A program made the position numbers and the translations under genes. This document shows positions 38,924-50,407 of a DNA stretch of 64,000 nt, piece by piece (position 1 is the first letter of the stretch; every line of letters starts with the position of its first letter). Source of the stretch: Allodiplogaster sudhausi (taxonomy: Eukaryota; Nematoda; Chromadorea; Rhabditida; Diplogasteridae); assembly GCA_945643635.1 (NCBI GenBank), contig CALZFC010000100.1, forward strand, positions 608,501 to 672,500, in the 5' to 3' direction. The notes beneath the pieces are model-generated. The model did no database searches and had not been told where the DNA came from. It saw only the letters and a program-made list of their open reading frames with translations.

Positions 38924-39757
38924 GCGCCTCACAATCAGTGGAATGATTTCGCGCAATGAATAACATTTCGTAAATAAGATTATTTTATCCTTTTGTTTAC
39001 ACATTGTCGCCATACACAGATGCCTCTAACCTGAATCGTATACAATTTTGTGCACTAAATGAAGAGCGACCTCGATAACTCATCATTTCCTATCGATCTA
39101 CCTTTCCACTTGTTTAGCATAGTCTACTTACCTTTATAGCATAAATGTATGAGAAACTTTTCACAATAGTTCGAAGGAGAGAGCGCTCAGATACTCGATT
39201 GGAGTACAGTTAAAGAGATGAAAATGAAGTGAAAATGACGGAACAGTGTTACTATTCTTGAAGAATACGTCATGTTGTAAGCGAGAATGCAAGCAACTGA
39301 CACTAAGGGAAATAAAAGACATGGCAAGTCTGCCGAGAGCAATTAGGATGCGAGAATAAAGTCATCCATCCCTGTTCTCAAACCAGCAATAGAATTTGAG
39401 TGGCTAGCGGGTGAGCAAACATTTTTACATGTTAGTTCAGCTGATCTTTTCCACGAAATTTCTGTGCAGTTTCTTTTCCTGCTGGTTTATCTTACTGGGA
39501 GCTTACATATGCACACAAGCCGACATAACAACGACACACTTCGTTTGTCAAGCTGGTCACTGCTATTCTGAAAAAAGTGCATTGGCATGTTCATGCTTTT
39601 GTTTGATCACATGTATCCATGTATTTGCATACATGCATATGCCAAGTCAAGCTGTGGGATTTTGCTTGTAATATAAATATACAGAAACAGGATCATTATA
39701 AAAGTGCGCAGTCTCCTAGATCTCCTCACTTTCGAAGGCGTACATATCTCTTCAGGA
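38924..39757. other. Intergenic region
   Basis: Between two secreted-protein genes on the same strand. An AAATAAAAG signal near 39311 could serve polyadenylation. Otherwise no exon, RNA gene or repeat that I can support. TCTCTTCAG just before the next start codon looks like a splice acceptor. Confidence 0.55.
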
Positions 39758-40717
39758 ATGATCGGCATGCCTTCCACCCTTCTTTTCCCTGGCGCCATCT
39801 TGGCCGTTGCTTTGCTGGCTTCTCCATCGGAAGCAACGCCTCCGATCGATAAGCCACTGAACTCGTTCTTGACCGTTTGGAGTACATGGAACACATGGTG
39901 CCGGATCAACTGCAACGTCTTCTACTGGGACAGGCATCTGCGGCAATGGGTGCCGATGGATCCGCGTTGTCGCGCGAAGAGGGTGCGCACCACAACGACA
40001 ACGCCTGTTCCAACGACACCAACGACGGATTCGACGACATCTTCGGAATATTCGACAACATCTACGGAAGATTCGACGTCAACCGAAGAGCGCTCAACGA
40101 CTTCATCCGTAGAACCAACAACAGAATCCCTTGAACCTTCAACTGAAACAACTACAGGAGCCGAGAACAACGAAAACACAACTACTACCAAATCAGCCTC
40201 TAGGAAGGCGTGCCTCAGCTGCGAGGCTTCGCTGGAGCTGCCGCCTCCTCGCAAAATCGTCCGCGAGATCGCTTTCAAGAGTGACGAAATTAGTCACGAT
40301 GGTAAGTTCTTCGCTTTGATTTAATGTTGTTCTACTCTTTCCTAACATAAATGCTATTTAAATGTCATTTATAAATTGATAAGTGCAAAAAAAGTCTAAT
40401 TTCAGGAGAGTGCGCCACGCGTACACTCGTATGTTCTGGAGAGAAAAATATGCATGTGATCGAGGTGGGTTAACTTACAGTTGAAACACTCTTTTTTAAT
40501 CAATTTGTTTACAATTCTGGTCGAAATTTTTTATCATCCAATGTCGGTGGGCACTAATATTAGGCCCACATTCCATTTGTTCCAGCTGAATGGCGGAGCC
40601 ATGGGCACGTTCATGGACAAGAATTCGGCGTCAGTGACGCTTCGCTGCTCGGACGACGGGCGACACTGGCTCAACGATGGCCGGCCGGTTCATAAGCTGA
40701 CATGCGCCGCCGTTTGA
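39758..40717 (+). CDS. Secreted protein with Thr-rich linker and DUF281-like domain
   Basis: Exons 39758-40301, 40406-40464, 40586-40717; 735 nt, 244 residues. A signal peptide (LLFPGAILAVALLASPSEA) is followed by a short Trp/Cys-containing segment (WSTWNTWCRINCNVFYW), a Thr/Ser-rich linker of about 65 residues likely to be O-glycosylated, and a C-terminal domain of about 95 residues. That domain has the pattern CLSC, GECATRTLVCSG, ELNGGAMGTF, VTLRCSDDGRHWLNDG and a final Cys, which is the pattern I know from DUF281 proteins of nematodes. The start is the ATG 2 nt after an acceptor-like CTCTTCAG; an ATG further upstream in frame would spoil the signal peptide. Probably extracellular or cuticle/secretory; function unknown. 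Its Thr-rich architecture resembles the genes at 46-54 kb, but the cysteine domains differ. Confidence 0.85.
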
Positions 40718-41796
40718 TTGCTTCTTTTTGACGATTGGTCATGAAGCGCACACGATAAAGGACACACTAAAAAAAACTGAAAGTCATCTCTTTCTCGAAA
40801 CGATACAGAAGCATACACATGTATTTAGAAGATGATTGGCTCATTAGAAAAACGAGTACTTTCCTTTTTTCTCGCAAAGTTTAGAAATTTATGCTAATTA
40901 AATGAAATTTGGAACATACACCTACTGAGGTTCTGACTGTAGGTTCGCATCCAAATTTATCGCAAGCGCAATGCCGAATTGCAAACAAGTCGATAACGTT
41001 TCTGAAAAGATAATCTATTATCAATACATACAATAAGAGCACCATTTCTGCATACAATCTGCTGCAAAATCTATTCAAAAGTGTGAGGGAAAGTGGACGG
41101 CTTGCCATTTGGGACATCATGCATGTTCTCTGGATGTTCAATGATAATCTGTGTGAACATGCGTCGTTCTATTTGGGTGAACGCGCTCCGGCGAACAGTT
41201 CCCGTTCTCCCATTTTGGTTGGCTGCCGCTGAATGAGGAGATAGAGAGCGAGACATGATCGAGATACTTATTGTCAGCATCCGTCAAACATACTTGTAAT
41301 TTTTGCGCTGCATAATTCGCTTGGATACAGGCTACACTGCGGCGAGGAGAGTGAGACCCGCTCTGGGTAGGGGTTACAAGTTGTGCGCCTGCTGCCACAC
41401 AAAATTTGCATATTTGATGACGACCAAGGAGCAAGTCCCGCTTAGGCCAGCCATCGGTCACGAAAAAGGCACCAAGAGGTAAGAGGCATTCAGCCCCCCC
41501 CCTCAATTTCTCACTCAGTGCCCTTATAAGCGACCCGTCGCTATTCACTTCCCCTTCGAGCAGACAATTTGCCGCGTTCATTTTGAAGTTGTACATGAAA
41601 AGTGACCGGATATCGTCTCGAATCGTCATATCTGAAGAAGCACACTTTTTTCTTGCTATGATAATAACATTTCTAGTTATGTCACGGATACTAAAATTGG
41701 TTAAAGGAGGGCGATCAATGAAAAATTATATGAGTTTTCATTCATTGTTGCATCCTTATTTCTTTTGCAGTGATCTCCTTGTTTACGAGAACTGAG
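40718..41796. other. Intergenic region
   Basis: Separates the DUF281-like gene from the TMEM144-like gene. A 163-codon frame on the minus strand (41138-41629) is open but has no signal peptide, no recognised domain and no splice-supported extension, so it is not called. TTTTGCAG at 41763-41770 is an acceptor-like site 26 nt before the TMEM144 start. Confidence 0.55.
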
Positions 41797-44700
41797 ATGG
41801 TGCTTCTGGGCCTCGCCGCTGTCATTGGCGCCTCAATCTTCTATGGCAGCGTCTTCGTGCCGATCAAGGGTCGTCCTGCCGGCGATGGTGCATATATATA
41901 TATATATTCTTTCTTCTTTTCGTCACAAGCCATCACTCCTTTGTGGAAAAAAACCGGATAACAAAGTACAGTTTCTCGTTTCAATTGTCATCAAACTTTT
42001 CCTAATCGTTTTTATTAGCGTTAGTGTCTCGTTTTGATCTGATGTTCTTTTTGTATATCAGACATTGAGTCTAGGCTTCTTCTCTCAACTGATGATGTCG
42101 CTTGGCGGGCTCTTCGTCGGTATCGTCGTGCACCTCTACGAAGGCTGCCCGCCCATCTATCCGCTTCCCATGATCGGCGGCGTCATCTGGTGTCTCGGTA
42201 CATAATTGACCGAGATTTAAATGTAGAAAATCCAATTTTGAATTCGCGCCCTTTTGCCTGTACACGAGTCTGCACACTTGCAGCCAACTCGATCTCGATC
42301 AAGCTGATGTCGATGCTTGGAATGGCGCTCGCAATTCTCGTCTGGAACACATCTTCTTGTATCACTGGATGGGCCATTGCGCGGTGAGTCGTTTGTTATT
42401 TCTCTTTATACACGAGTGTGAGATAGATTGCGTATGCCTTTCATAGATTTGGTCTCTTCGGAGTCGAGCCTCAGCTGCCCGCATCAAATCTGCTCAACGT
42501 CGCCGGCGTTGCTCTTCTCGTACTCGGGTTTCTTTGTTGTCGTTCTAGTGGTTATATGTAATTAACTGGTGAAGAAGAATGAAAATAAAATTTATGCCTT
42601 TTTGGAGTTGCTCTGGGATTGAAAAAAAGTAGAGCTTAAAGAAAGTATTGATAATTCGAAATTTCAGCGGCTCTCTTTACTTGTTCATACGAAGCGAGCC
42701 TGAACCGATTAGTCCGGAGCAAGCGAAGGTAGAACAAACTTTTTGTATTATCGATTTCATGTCATTTTTATGACTAACAATAAACTTAACAGTCTATATA
42801 TATAACTTGTAGTTCTATATAAATGATTATTTTCCTCAAAACACATATATCATGTTATGTATATACATAGGCTCTCGAAGCGGCTGCTTCAGCGAAAGAA
42901 GCTGGCCTTGAAGCGGCTCCAAACAGTTCCAATGTTGCACAGCAACAAACTCTGTCTGTGTCTTCTCGCATTCTGTTAGTGTAAATGGTACTCTTTTGAA
43001 ATCAGCGGTTATTAAGTAAGTATTCGTTATGAATTTGTTAAAAAAAACAATATCGAAAAAAAAATAATTTGGGTATTTTATATTCAGAATCATGTAATCT
43101 TTGGCATAGGCATAGATTGCATGAATGTTTTCGCTCAAAATGCAAATGTCCAGACAAAATAAGTAGATACTAGATCACATACTATGCGACTTTGTTTGTT
43201 TGAATTCATTTGAATAGACGATGGCTAAAAATATGCATTGGAAAATCGTACGCAGACAAAATAAGCAACATGTCGGTGTATTACAAGGTGACAGATCAAA
43301 CTATGCAACATTGTTTGTTTGAGTGCATAGGTGAGAGCTTTTAATATACTACATACATACAATTTGTTTGCATAACCAATGGCCTTTAAGAGCCGTCATC
43401 GGCGCGCTCTGTTCCGGTTTGGGCTTTGGCACAATGACAGCACCCGTGACTTACATGCAAGTGGGTTGGCATTAACATTAAAATAGAAATCAGACAAAAA
43501 ATTTCTTTTATTTGCATGCTTTCACAAGTTGCAGCTGAAAGATCGAGCGTGAAGAGTACGACATGATATAAATAATTTTTTTTTATATATTTCAATTATC
43601 GTTCTTTTCTTTTCTCACAGTGCCTCAAATAGCAACCGACTGTAGAAGGCACTCCTGCCCGATGAGCACCCCATTTCACCAAGTTATTAGAAAGAGTGAA
43701 GTTAAAAAAAAGCACTGAGGCTCTCAATGAGTGACTCGATAGCGTCAATTTAGACGTGAATTTTTTTTTGTTCGTTCAGTGATTCCAATACTTTAATAAT
43801 CTATAGCAACACACGGAAGACTTCGAAGGCGCGAGCACACGTGGCATGCCCTACGTGCTCTCCTTCTTCTGCGGTGTCATCTCGTGCTCCGTCATCCTCT
43901 TTCTTCTCTACATTATTCGGTTAGAGCTAGCAGAAGGGAAAAAATGAGAGATTATGCACTGACCATGAGAAGGCGCTACATTCTCACCGGTGTTTGACCT
44001 GAATCCTCAATATTGGCTCTACTACTCTCTCTCTCTACTTTCTCGCGTTTCTTGACTCTCTCGTTTCTCTCTACTCTCTCAGTTCTCTCCAATCTCTCAC
44101 TATTTCTCGCCTTGAGAAAGATATCGCACTAGCGTGTAAAGATGGCATGTTCTGACAACCAAAAAATAAGCTGATGGTGAGTCTTCACAGCGCTTTGCTT
44201 GGTATAGTCCAACGGTCCAACTTTCAAGATATCCATCCATTCATCCCTCCCCCAATTCACCAATTCATCCTTCACCACTGGTGCTCTCAGAATTTTGGCA
44301 AGATGCTAAAATTCACCCACTCTAGAGAAGGCAGAATTTTGGCATCTTGCCAAAATTCTGAGAGCACAAAATTGGCAACTTGCCAAGACCGGTCTAGCCA
44401 GGGCCAGGGTCGGTGCCCTTCACCGCATTCATCCCTGATTACTACAACTCTCGGTTGAATTTCAGCATGTTTCAGCTGTCTAGCCGTACACTTTACAATG
44501 CATTTTCAATTGGAAAACAATCTTTATACAGTTATTTAAAAAAAAAACCATTAAATACATCCAACAGCGAGTTTGGGATGCTCTTTTCAAGTCATCCTAA
44601 CTCACATGTGGGGAAGATTTTAAAAGTCTTTATGCCATAAAAAAAATTATAAAAAATTACATTCCCAAACGGATTCCTGAGCAGCGGTACTTTTTCATGA

Positions 44701-45480
44701 TATTGTGTTCGCCCTCTCAGGGCCCCCTTCTGGCTTAGGCGCGAAAAACGCCTTTTTTTGAAACCGACTTTCCAAATTCAAGCCAAGCAAAGCGCTGTCA
44801 GTCTTTTTTAGCCAGTCGTCAAATGAACAGCATTCTTATCAGAATGCGCAATCGCCCCTACATCGAACCCAGCGTTGCTGCGCCGGCGCTCTGCTGCGGC
44901 GTCCTTTTGGCTGTATGCGCACAGGCTTCTGTTCAACACATGCTATCACAAATTTTTTACTAAATATGGAAATGTTTCCCTTTAAAATTAATTAATTAAA
45001 AATAAAATAAATAAATACGAAAATTCCTTTTCCTAGTGTGGCAATACGATGTGCTTCTTTGCCATCGAGCAGCTCTCGCAAACAATCGCCTTTCCACTCG
45101 TTGCCATGCTGCCGGGCCTCGTGACAAGCATGTGGAGCGTCTTCTACTTTAAAGAGATCGTGGTGAGACCTTCACGTGCGATTTTCTATATGTTTGCTGA
45201 GCACATATATATCAATATAATCCAATGCTAATTCTTTCGTGTTATGTTCCGCCATCATCTATCGGCTGCATTCGAAATAACACGGCAAAGTTGTGAAATT
45301 ACACACCATAGAATGGCTCAAATTGGTCTTCTTTTCACTTTATTTTATATATATGTAGTGTAGACGCCTTTATACGACATATTTCAGGGGGTGCGCAACC
45401 TTCTCTTCCTGGCATGTGCCTACTGCATCACTCTTTCCGGTCTCTTTCTCGTCACCATCTCAAAGGATATTGTTCTCTAG
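41797..45480 (+). CDS. TMEM144-like multi-pass membrane protein
   Basis: Homologue of animal TMEM144, a predicted sugar/nucleotide-sugar-type transporter with about ten membrane segments. Exons: 41797-41887, 42075-42197, 42284-42383, 42447-42527, 42668-42728, 42871-42974, 43391-43460, 43807-43919, 44831-44912, 45037-45162, 45388-45480; 1,044 nt, 347 residues, the same length class as human TMEM144. Visible family blocks: ASIFYGSVFVPIKGRPAGDG, PLPMIGGVIWCLANS, LVWNTSSCITGWAIARFGLFG, GFGTMTAPVTYMQ, FPLVAMLPGLVTSMWSVFYF and FKEIVGVRNLLF near the end. A hydrophilic loop (about residues 155-190) divides the two halves. The acceptor of exon 2 was chosen at 42074 to keep phase. Intron 8 holds a short palindrome. 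A decayed copy of its last exons lies at 47960-48550. Confidence 0.92.
44281..44368. repeat. Short palindrome in TMEM144 intron 8
   Basis: GTGCTCTCAGAATTTTGGCA at the left pairs with its complement at the right edge; the arms are about 25 bases and a second imperfect arm continues inward. Within the 911-nt intron between exons 8 and 9. It could be a small MITE or an RNA hairpin. Confidence 0.7.
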
Positions 45481-46130
45481 GACAATGATAATAATAATAA
45501 TAACGATAATCTCGACGATATTTTCGAACTCGAAAATCGTATGCTCTTTCGAATGAAGAGCTTCCCGAACGGCTAAGATCTTCACTTTCGTGCGAATATA
45601 AATGCAATTTACTGATAAAGTTACCGATATTTGGATGTTCTTTTCGCACTGTGCCTGATGCCCCTCGATTTTTTTTCAAATCCGTGTCACAGTGCTTATT
45701 TCACATGAACTTGTTATATTATTCTGGAACTTTTTTTTGCATTATCCGACAGATTTACTAATATGGCAAGAGAAGGCTGTGCAGCTCGCAATATTGAATT
45801 ATCTCATTTACATGTACATATAGTACCGCATTTTCTCTATTAGTATCTCCTGTGGTACTACGTTTCAATACCGTTACGAGGGATGGGCACTATTAGATTC
45901 AATGGAATCATCTCTGGAATATCCGTTTTGCCGCTCCTTTTGAATGAATTTGCAACCTGTTCACTGGGATGAGCATCCGATACCTCCTTGATCCATTCGA
46001 GGTAGATCTAGAGCTGAGGTACATTTTAGACGATCAGAGTGGAGTTCTAATATTGAGAAAATACGATCCGTACATGTATGTATGCATGCATTAATTTACG
46101 GATGTACATAATATGTACATACATATGTGC
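45481..46130. other. Convergent intergenic region, TMEM144 / Thr-rich gene A
   Basis: The first 180 bases after the TMEM144 stop have a diverged counterpart at 48551-48690 after the TMEM144 pseudogene, including ATAATCTCGACGA and CTAAGATCTTCA. That shows the duplication includes the 3' flank. No exon seen. Confidence 0.6.
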
Positions 46131-47820
46131 TTATCGCACTGGCCGTATAGTATATATCTGGCAGTAGAGAGACAGGACACCGCCACCGAAGGGGCCGCTG
46201 GCAGGGTTACATGAGAGCGTATCGCCACGCATGCCCTTTCCAATCGTCATCCTCGTGCTGAAATTACCATTCTATCATATTTAAGTATTGATGCAATAAG
46301 AATTAGTTCAACATACACATTGTAAACAAGTGTATGAATCGTAAACGAAGCAAGCAAACCAAATGTTTACTCTATCGTTTTGTCGAACCTCATGAAAATA
46401 CATTTTTTTAGAAGTGTAGGTATGTGAATATAGCCTATGCATGTCAGCCGAAAAGAAAGTTAAAGAAAGGGAAATGAAGATAAACAAAAATATTCAGGAC
46501 CACAACCTGTCCTGATATTCAACTTCACACGCAAAGGCGGATGTGCATGCAGCTGAGCAAGTTACCGTTGCTGTCGCGCAAGATTGCTGCAATTTGACTT
46601 TAATTGTTTGAAGGTCCGCTCATTTGCGCTAATTCGAATTACTTGTTTTCAAGGGATCAAAATGGGCTATAATCTTAGGGAGAAATTGAAGAATAAGAAG
46701 AAAACACATGGGACGGAATGTGACGTTGTATACTTTTGTTTTTGCGCCAATATTTTCTAGTTAGTTCACAATGACTTTCTAATTGCTGTGTAGTTACCAT
46801 GATTGCAGTATGCGAAAGGTCGCAATCGGGTCGGGTGACGGGGCACGTGATGCAGCACACTGTGGTGGTCGTGGTCGTGAGTGTCGTAGTCGTCGTCGTC
46901 GGCGTAGTAGTAGTCGTCGTTGGCGTAGTTGTCGTTGTCGTAAGAACGGTCGTTGTCGTCAAGGGATGCGTGGTTGTCGTGGCTAATGATGTAGTCAAGG
47001 CTGTCGTGCTTGTCGTTGTGCCGAGCGTGGTGGTGTTTGTGGTTGTGGCTGGCGAGGAAGTGGTTGGTGGCAAAGTCGTCGTCAGCAGAGTTGAAGCGAT
47101 CGCTGAGCTCGTCGTAAGAGCATGAGAGAGCGTAGTTGTTGTGATCGGTGCGGTAGTGGAGGTTGCAGAAGAGCTTGAAGGAGCAGAAGAGGTAGTCATT
47201 GCTGACGAAAGCGAAGATGCATGCGAGGTAGTAGAGGAAGGCGAGGTTGTTGAAGATTGCGGCATTGTTGAGGTAGATTCAAAGTGCGAAACTGAGGTAG
47301 TAGACGAAGATGAGGTAGTTGAAGTATAATCGGAAAATGAGGCCGAGGTAGTAGACAAAGATGAGGTAGTTGTGGAATATGAAGCTGTGGTGGCCGAAGG
47401 TGCAGAGGTGTACACAATAATCTCACCCGGCGATTGTGGTGTTGAGATGACAAATCCTGATGTATGTTTATAGCTTACTGCTTCCATTCCAGCATAAAAT
47501 ACCAAAAATGAGGATTGGAGAGAGAGAGAGAAGAAAAATTTGCGATTGTCCTATAAAAAAATCGACGATGCCATTTGTGGTCAATGTACAGAACTGGAAA
47601 ATGGGTTAACATATATTTTGGTATTCATGAGTATTTTCTTTCGAACTAGAAGAATGTTTATGACATTTTCAGGGTTGTTGCTTCTTTATACTGACAGACT
47701 TCTAATATACATATGTCATAAATAGACCTTCTAACCTGATTCACCGGTCGGCGCGCACGATGCCGCCATGTGCACGAGTGAGAGTGCAGCCGCGAGAAGG
47801 GAGCAGCAGTAGTTCCGCAT
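46131..47820 (-). CDS. Thr/Ser-rich secreted protein A with C-terminal cysteine domain
   Basis: Exons in transcript order: 47820-47736, 47456-46798, 46586-46507, 46257-46131; 951 nt, 316 residues. Signal peptide about residues 1-22 (SLLAAALSLVHMAASCAP), then about 200 residues rich in Thr/Ser with short TTTTTTP repeats, mucin-like and probably heavily O-glycosylated. The end holds a cysteine-rich region: CCITCPVTRPDC, ATVTCSAACTSAFAC, GDTLSC and LSLYC. This resembles the nematode C6-type domains that often follow Thr-rich stalks, but I cannot confirm the family. Exon 3 (80 nt) and exon 4 (127 nt) have the same lengths as in gene B, which strongly supports both models. The valine-rich frame on the opposite strand is an artefact of the repeat. 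Confidence 0.86.
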
Positions 47821-47959
47821 GTCGCGGCTAGTTGATCAGTTTTCAGTTTCATACGCCTCCACATCCGCTGTTGTTGCTACGGCCTCGCAATGGCAATGAC
47901 GCGTAAATAATAGGCAGGCAAACAGAAGAGAGAAAGGCTGCATCATTCTCTTACAATTA

Positions 47960-48550
47960 GCCATCCCATCTATCCGCTCCCCGCAGCGTCATCTGGTGCC
48001 TCTTTTCACAGAGCTGCAGAAGGCTGCATAGCAAGCTTGAGTTAGGGATAAAGAATACTCAGTAATCCCTCAATTAAAATTTAATTTAATTTTCTCAGGA
48101 CATAGTGATTTTTGCGGTTTCGGGCCAAATGCAATCGAATTTTCAAGCTCAAAAATTTTTCCAATTAATACAAAAATTAAACAATTAATTTAAAAAAAAC
48201 CCCCGTTTCTTAATTCTTAATGACGATGATTGAGCAGCACTCACAAACAATCAAATTTCATCTACTTGCCATGCTGCCGGGCATCGTGACAAGCATCTAG
48301 ATAGTCTTCTACTTTAAACAGATCTTGGTATGACCCTTATGTGCGATTTTCGGCATGTTTGCTGAGCATATATCAGCAAATGGCTCAAGTTAACCTTCTG
48401 TTCACTTTATTGTCCTATAAACTAGGAATTCTTTGTCTAGATGCCTTTTTATTACAGGGAGTGTGCAATGTTATCTTCCTCGCAGCCGCCTATTGTCTCA
48501 CTCTGTCCGGACTCTTTATTGTCACAGTCTCAAAGGATATACATAGTTAG
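47960..48550 (+). pseudogene. Decayed copy of the TMEM144 gene 3' part
   Basis: Three stretches match the TMEM144-like gene at 41797-45480. Bases about 47963-48003 match the end of exon 2 (CCCATCTATCCGCT, GCGTCATCTGGTG). Bases about 48226-48328 match exon 10 (GCCATGCTGCCGGGC, GTGACAAGCAT) but have TAG where the intact gene has TGG. Bases 48458-48550 match exon 11 (LSGLFIVTVSKD in frame, ending in TAG). Intermediate exons are missing. The exon-11 part is well preserved with its own acceptor (TTACAG), so the loss is fairly recent. Confidence 0.88.
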
Positions 48551-48698
48551 TTCTCTAGGACAAAAATAATCATACTAATCGCGATAATCTCGACGACATT
48601 TTTCGATTGAAGAGCCAGAACGTCTAAGATCTTCAATTTCGCACAAATATATGTAAATTACTGATAAAGTTGCCGATATGTGGGTGACGTTTTCGTAC

Positions 48699-50407
48699 TT
48701 AAGAGAGCCTCTCTGTAAGAGTCGAGCATGCGCATTAAGAAGCCTGCCCCGGGAAAAGTTTTTCGAATTCATTAACAAAATCATTTCTCTTATACAACTC
48801 GAGCCGCTCTATTTAATGAGCCTAATTTCATCGTCATCAGATTTTTTTCCCTTCGGGATACACCGCTCCAGCCCTGAAAATTCATTGAGCCATAAATCCG
48901 TTCAAAATCTGTTTTGAGAAACAATGCGCAGACCATTCAATAGAATTTCGAAAGCGCTTCAAATTTCATATAAAAGAGTTTTATTAAAATTTTATTTTCA
49001 CCGAGAAAATTGGGTGTAAATTATTTGAAGGGTCAGCACAACATTTTATGATCATTTCCCCACCCTGGATCCTAGATAGAAAGAAACAGCGTGAAATTTG
49101 GTGCCAATAAGCTTCATTCAAGAAAAATTCAATTTTTGCTATGACGATACCAATGCGCGCGAGTCGGTCAAAAAGGCGCGATTACGGCTGCCGAGGCACC
49201 GTGCAAGCGCATTCTTCGATCCATAAATTTGCTCAATCGTAATATTAGGAACTCGTAAGTATATCATCTAAGAGCTCTCACGGAGGTCTTCAAATGTTAC
49301 ATAAATATATACCTTAAGTGAAAAGTTTAGATTTATATGTAAAATTTCATTCTGTACTATTAGAACGCTTGAAAACGTACTTCACAAACTTTTCCGCACT
49401 TCCAAACATACATAATAAGGAAGAGCGTGAAATTTGGTAAAAGAGGAACCCCTTTCAATAAGATTCCTAGCATACGATATTTTGTTATAACTCTTAATAG
49501 TAGGGCCAGTTGCGTCGCTCTCCTTTCTCCCAAAAATTTCACTGTTCAGATTATTCGAATTAGAATATTCCAATTATTTTGTCCGTTAAAGAATTGTCTT
49601 AAGCTGATGCCCTATTCTAATGTCTTATAAATAAATATCATAGGCTTGGAATTTTGTTGAATAAAGTTCACCTTGTAGCAAATTTCACGCTCGTCGATGT
49701 ATGTTTGGAAATGCGGAAATGTTTGTTAAGTAATTTTTTAAGCCTTCTAAAAGTGCAGAACTAAATTTTCCATATAAATGTGAACTTTTCACTAAAAGTA
49801 TGTATGAAACATTAGAAGGTCTCATTGTCAGTGAGAGCTCTTAGATGATATACCAACGGTTTTCTAATATTACGATTGCGCGAAGTTATGGATCGATGAA
49901 TGCGCTTGCACGGTGCCTCGGCGGCCGTTAACGCCCTTTTTGACCGAGTCGCGCGCATTGCTCGCGTCATAGCAAAAATTGGTACGCTCGAATTTTTCTT
50001 GAATGGTGCTTATTCGGCAGCAAATTTCGTTGAGATTCTTTCTGTCTAGGTATCAGGGTGTGGAAATGATCATAAAGTGGCGTGCTGACCCTTTAAAAAA
50101 TTTAGACCCTATTTTCTTGGATAAAATAAAATTTTAGTAAAATATGTTCCTAGATGAAATTTGAAGCGCTATCGAAATGCTATCGAATGATATGTTCATG
50201 GTTTCACAAAACAGGTTTTGGACGAATTTATGGCACAATGAAATTTCAGGGTTGGAGCGCCGAAGGGAAGAAATCATATGATGATGCAATTAGTCTCATT
50301 AAATAGAGCGGGTCGAGTTGTATAAGAAAAATGGTTTCTGTTAATGAATTCGAAAACAATTTTCCCAGGGCAGGACGCGCTCGAAGCTTACTGACATGCT
50401 CTCTTAA
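48699..50407. mobile_element. Foldback element 2, bounded by TTAA
   Basis: Ends are TTAAGAGAGC in inverted orientation, each next to a CTGCCC block, as in the element at 25998-27849. The arms of about 800 bases pair along almost their full length (for example GCGCGAGTCGGTCAAAAAGG on the left against its complement near 49940), with the centre near 49540. Internal sequence differs from element 1, so they share ends rather than cargo. There is no transposase frame. The right edge overlaps the stop codon of Thr-rich gene B. Confidence 0.85.

Noticed and set aside
41138..41629. 163-codon frame on the minus strand between two genes
   Set aside because: No signal peptide, no motif and no plausible neighbouring exons; open frames of this length are possible by chance in 64 kb. 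RNA evidence could reverse this.
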